From NCBI GenBank assembly GCA_937902455.1, contig CALELI010000103.1:1-8580 (forward strand): a DNA stretch of 8,580 nt, given 5' to 3'. Shown in pieces: positions 6,336 through 8,580 of this stretch (positions are counted from its first letter, which is position 1; the number at the start of each line of letters is the position of its first letter). Below the pieces are notes generated by a model. That model was not told the DNA's origin. It worked only from the letters and a program-made list of their open reading frames with translations, and ran no database searches. A program made the translations under genes and the position numbers. This DNA comes from an uncultured Prevotellaceae bacterium (GTDB taxonomy: Bacteria; Bacteroidota; Bacteroidia; Bacteroidales; Bacteroidaceae).

Positions 6336-6421
6336 GTGTCTCCGCTCAACCTCGAGTGTGTCTGCGCTCGACTGCGACTTCACATCCGCTCGACTGCGAC
6401 CTCGACTGCGCCTAAGTGCAG
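6330..6421 (-). repeat. Right arm of the nested repeat: 22-bp repeats in inverted orientation
   Basis: The motif CGCTCAACC / CGCTCGACT starts at 6343, 6365 and 6387, exactly 22 bp apart, with a degenerate fourth copy near 6409. Read on the - strand it becomes AGTCGAGCG or GGTTGAGCG, the same class as the left-arm GGTTGAACG. The two arms therefore face each other across the palindromic array. This arm is about 35 bp shorter than the left one and richer in G+C. Confidence 0.7.
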
Positions 6422-6517
6422 GCAGATGACTGGTCTTATGGAAATTGTTATCCTTTACGATGTGTTCCATTTTCCCTTTCGGAAGTCTGGACGTTCATTG
6501 TATCTTGAACAACTAAA
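6422..6517. other. Intergenic stretch without recognised content
   Basis: It carries no coding frame with gene-like composition, no hairpin of note and no promoter match. It joins the right arm of the nested repeat to the terminator that follows. Confidence 0.5.
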
Positions 6518-6549
6518 AAAGGTCAAAGCCGTGATTGACTTTGACCTTT
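6518..6549 (-). terminator. Rho-independent terminator for the tandem-hydrolase transcript
   Basis: A perfect 11-bp stem, AAAGGTCAAAG (6518-6528) with CTTTGACCTTT (6539-6549), encloses a 10-nt loop. Read on the - strand the stem runs into TTTTTT (6515-6520), the classical layout. It lies about 127 bp beyond the stop codon at 6676, after a G/C-rich palindromic element. It would also isolate the nested repeat block from read-through from the right. Confidence 0.85.
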
Positions 6550-6584
6550 AATAGCCATTGGACAAGCCCCCTGAGCCTGTAGTT

Positions 6585-6674
6585 TGGAAGTCTCCCCTTA
6601 AGAGGTTTCTGTCCCCCGATGACGGGGGAACCGAAGGGGGGTGTAAAGACCATTGAAGATTTAGAGGGGTCTTT
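6585..6674. repeat. G/C-rich palindromic intergenic element (REP/MITE-like)
   Basis: Directly after the hydrolase stop codon lie two hairpins: AAAGACC (6645-6651) with GGTCTTT (6668-6674), and TCCCCCG (6612-6618) with CGGGGGA (6623-6629) around the loop ATGA. The ends resemble each other in inverted orientation (AAGTCTCCCC from 6588; AAGACCCCTC from 6673 on the - strand). Runs of C and G in this style recall a repeat common between Prevotella genes, from memory only. Neither hairpin is followed by a proper T-tract on the - strand, so this is probably not the main terminator. Confidence 0.5.
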
Positions 6675-6675
6675 A

Positions 6676-8472
6676 TTATTTCTTGTCTATGAGCTTGTTC
6701 TTCTCGATAGTCCAGTCCTTGCGCTGTGAGAGCTGGCAAGGATTGCCAAGGAACATCTTTGCTGCTTCCTTGTCGGCACGGCATTGCCACTGGAGCCATG
6801 CTGTAGCCACTACTGAGAACTCACCTCCATGAGGCTGTGAGTATGTGCCGCCGTGGCCTACAGGGAAGTTGGCTGCAAATGCAGGAACATGGTCGATGCG
6901 GTGGAAGTCGTCCATTCCGTTTCCGTAGGCTATGTCGGTCTCACCTCCGAGGATGTAGATGATTGGCACCTTGATTTCCTTGAGCTTTGACTTTGGAGGC
7001 ATCGGCATTCCTGGCATTGCACGGCTCTGGCCATCGCTGGTGAAGAGTCCGCTGTTGCAGATCATGATGGTGCTGATTCGCTTGTCGGCACAGTTGAAGA
7101 GTGTCTGGAGTCCACCACATGACATACCTGCTATTGCGATGTGCTTGAGGTCAATCTTGCCGTAGAGAGGGCTGTTCTTGTCGGCGTTCTGAGCGAAAGC
7201 CCAGTCGATTGACTCTATCTGCTGCTCGCTTCTTGACTGAGGTCCGCGATAGGACTTGCCGTCGATTGGAATGAATCCCGTAGCGAGTACGAGATAGCCG
7301 TGAGATGCAATCTCATTGAGGAACTTATAATGTTCCCAAGGTGAGTTGGTACATGCTCCGTTGCCCCATACGAGTACTGGAAGTGGGTGCTTGGCATCGA
7401 ACTTCGAGAGGTCCTGAGGCACGAAGATTGTATGTTCCTTCAGGCTTGCCTCTTCCTTCATGATGGCCTTGTAGGCTCCTGTACCACCTTCTTCCACAAC
7501 CTGTGACTTGAGAGCAGATGAGCCTCCGTTTCTTACCTCGTTGAGGAAGTTGACCATCTTCTGGAGGTTGGCTTCCGAGTACATGCCCATGCCGTGACCA
7601 CCTTCTGGTTCGAGGGTGAGTTCTGTCTTGACACCTGCGCCCTTGAGGAGATCATAGAGTTTCTGACCCTGACAGCAAGGAACGACATTGTCCTTCATGC
7701 CATGGAAGACGATGAGAGGAACGGTGTTCTTGTTGACATAGTATGTAGCGCTGAGTGAACGGAACTTGTCGGGCTGCTCTGAAAGTTTTGCTCCACCGAG
7801 AAGGTTTGCCTCTGGTGACATTGCTCCGAACGACATGTGTTCGCCACAGTCCATTGCCGTGAGGTCTACAGGACCGCTCCAGTCGCATGCTGCATTGACA
7901 TTGCTGCTCTCGTTGGTGAAGTTACCTACATTGCCTTCGAGGTCAAGGGTCTCTGTCCCGACCTTAGTCACCTTCAGGCCGTTTGTAGTGGCACAGCATG
8001 AAGAGAGGTGTCCGCCTGATGAGAAACCTGAGGTTGCAATGAAACTGGTGTCGAACTTATACTTGGCTGCATTACCACGGATGAAGCGGATGACAGCCTT
8101 AATGTCGTTAATCTGTGCCGGCCACTGAGCATCAGCTATGGCACGGTGGTTAGGACATACTACAGCATATCCTGCCTTGAGCAATGCGCTGACGATAGTG
8201 CCGAGGTCTGCAGCACCCTTGCTGCTGTTGGATGACCATGCACTGCCGTAGATGTGAACTACTACAGGGAAGGTCTTTGCATCTGACTTTGGAAGATAGA
8301 TGTCCATTGTGTGGTAAGCCTTGTCGTCACCGGCATAGTTTACGTCCTTAAACTCTTCAGATGTCTGCAGTTCAACCTTAGGCATCTGGAATCCTCCGAA
8401 CCCGCCGAACTGAGCGTGAGCTGTGGAGAATGTAAGCGCCAGAATACTGGCAAATAAGATTGATTTTTTCAT
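6676..8472 (-). CDS. Secreted protein with two fused alpha/beta-hydrolase domains (esterase-like)
   Basis: Exported 598-residue protein with two serine-hydrolase domains, probably carboxyl esterases acting on decorated glycans. The signal peptide MKKSILFASILALTFSTAHA ends at A|Q21 and leads into a glycine-rich stretch (FGGFGGF). Domain 1 (about 50-315) resembles BD-FAE / acetyl-xylan-esterase-like hydrolases: the oxyanion region HIYGSAW (73-79), Ser151 in GFSSGG, Asp261 in GMKDNVVP and His293 in EGGHGMG. Domain 2 (about 345-565) has WGNGAC (369-374), Ser451 in GMSCGG, probable Asp513 in GGETD and His540 in VGHGG. Both triads look intact. The start at 8472 was preferred to an in-frame ATG at 8505, because the extra residues come from the heptamer repeat and spoil the signal peptide. 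No promoter box is visible upstream, so it may be read from a gene further right. Substrate not determinable. Confidence 0.9.
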   Translation of the reverse strand: MKKSILFASILALTFSTAHAQFGGFGGFQMPKVELQTSEEFKDVNYAGDDKAYHTMDIYLPKSDAKTFPVVVHIYGSAWSSNSSKGAADLGTIVSALLKAGYAVVCPNHRAIADAQWPAQINDIKAVIRFIRGNAAKYKFDTSFIATSGFSSGGHLSSCCATTNGLKVTKVGTETLDLEGNVGNFTNESSNVNAACDWSGPVDLTAMDCGEHMSFGAMSPEANLLGGAKLSEQPDKFRSLSATYYVNKNTVPLIVFHGMKDNVVPCCQGQKLYDLLKGAGVKTELTLEPEGGHGMGMYSEANLQKMVNFLNEVRNGGSSALKSQVVEEGGTGAYKAIMKEEASLKEHTIFVPQDLSKFDAKHPLPVLVWGNGACTNSPWEHYKFLNEIASHGYLVLATGFIPIDGKSYRGPQSRSEQQIESIDWAFAQNADKNSPLYGKIDLKHIAIAGMSCGGLQTLFNCADKRISTIMICNSGLFTSDGQSRAMPGMPMPPKSKLKEIKVPIIYILGGETDIAYGNGMDDFHRIDHVPAFAANFPVGHGGTYSQPHGGEFSVVATAWLQWQCRADKEAAKMFLGNPCQLSQRKDWTIEKNKLIDKK

Positions 8473-8483
8473 AATGCTATATT

Positions 8484-8539
8484 TAATTAATAATTCATAA
8501 TTCACAATTCATAATTCATAATTGTTAACTTATAATTCA
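8484..8539 (-). repeat. Eight-unit heptamer array upstream of the tandem-hydrolase gene
   Basis: On the + strand eight consecutive units in perfect 7-bp register read TAATTAA, TAATTCA, TAATTCA, CAATTCA, TAATTCA, TAATTGT, TAACTTA, TAATTCA. The array ends 11 bp before the start codon at 8472 and makes up most of the presumed 5' leader. In the sense of the gene the unit is TGAATTA, the opposite orientation to the NNATTCA units near 23-50 and 1809-1829. Confidence 0.85.
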
Positions 8540-8547
8540 TTGTTTCT

Positions 8548-8580
8548 TCACAAGTTCAGGCGAGCAAGCTCGGAGTCCTG
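8548..8580 (-). CDS. Possible 3' end of an upstream gene (partial)
   Basis: On the - strand the right edge reads ten codons, QDSELARLNL, followed by TGA at 8548-8550. The codons have coding-like G/C and the AT-rich heptamer array begins right after the stop, as it does after the stop at 2576. If real, the gene runs in the same direction as the tandem hydrolase, with a 75-bp gap, and could share its transcript. Ten codons are too few for more than a suggestion. Confidence 0.25.
   Translation of the reverse strand, partial: QDSELARLNL

Noticed and set aside
6276..6551. Small frames on both strands across the nested repeat (64 and 71 codons)
   Set aside because: They translate repeat units and lack start-site context; the periodic DNA explains the open frames.
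8473..8505. Start of the tandem hydrolase at the ATG at 8505
   Set aside because: That ATG comes from the heptamer array (TGAATTA units), and the added residues spoil a good signal peptide that begins at 8472.

Overview
The window looks like chromosomal DNA from a Bacteroidales bacterium, most likely Prevotella or a close relative. The grounds are: a Bacteroides-type -7 promoter box (TAnnTTTG) in front of the GH97 gene, no recognisable Shine-Dalgarno sequences, exported enzymes whose signal peptides end in A|Q, a GH97 glycosidase, and a Bacteroidetes-style dipeptidyl peptidase IV. The genus is an inference.

Layout. Left block, + strand: an S9 dipeptidyl peptidase IV cut by the window edge (2-1810), an unrecognised polytopic membrane protein (1833-2576) and a small YqaA/DedA-type membrane protein (2642-3091). 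They are closely spaced and could be one transcription unit. They converge on a - strand block in which a GH97 glycosidase (3909-5846) is followed by an SGNH/GDSL esterase (3120-3854), 54 bp apart and probably co-transcribed. The long gap 5847-6675 (829 bp) separates this pair from a - strand gene for a secreted protein with two alpha/beta-hydrolase domains (6676-8472). The last 33 bases may be the 3' end of another - strand gene.

Function. Four of the six genes encode exported hydrolases: a peptidase, a probable retaining alpha-galactosidase-type glycosidase, an SGNH esterase and a tandem esterase. This fits a periplasmic or surface role in breaking down decorated glycans and peptides. No SusC/SusD pair, sensor or transposase is visible, so a complete polysaccharide utilisation locus cannot be claimed.

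The unusual material is non-coding. (1) The gap 5847-6675 holds a nested repeat: seven 22/23-bp units built on the palindrome AAGATAAGTTATCTT (6176-6335), flanked by 22-bp repeats that run in opposite orientations on the two sides, so the whole block 6047-6421 is quasi-palindromic. A diverged single copy of the palindrome lies nearer the GH97 promoter. (2) AT-rich heptamer tandem repeats occur at the 5' end of five of the six genes. In two of them (DPP IV and the GDSL esterase) the heptamers lie inside the gene and encode the hydrophobic core of the signal peptide.
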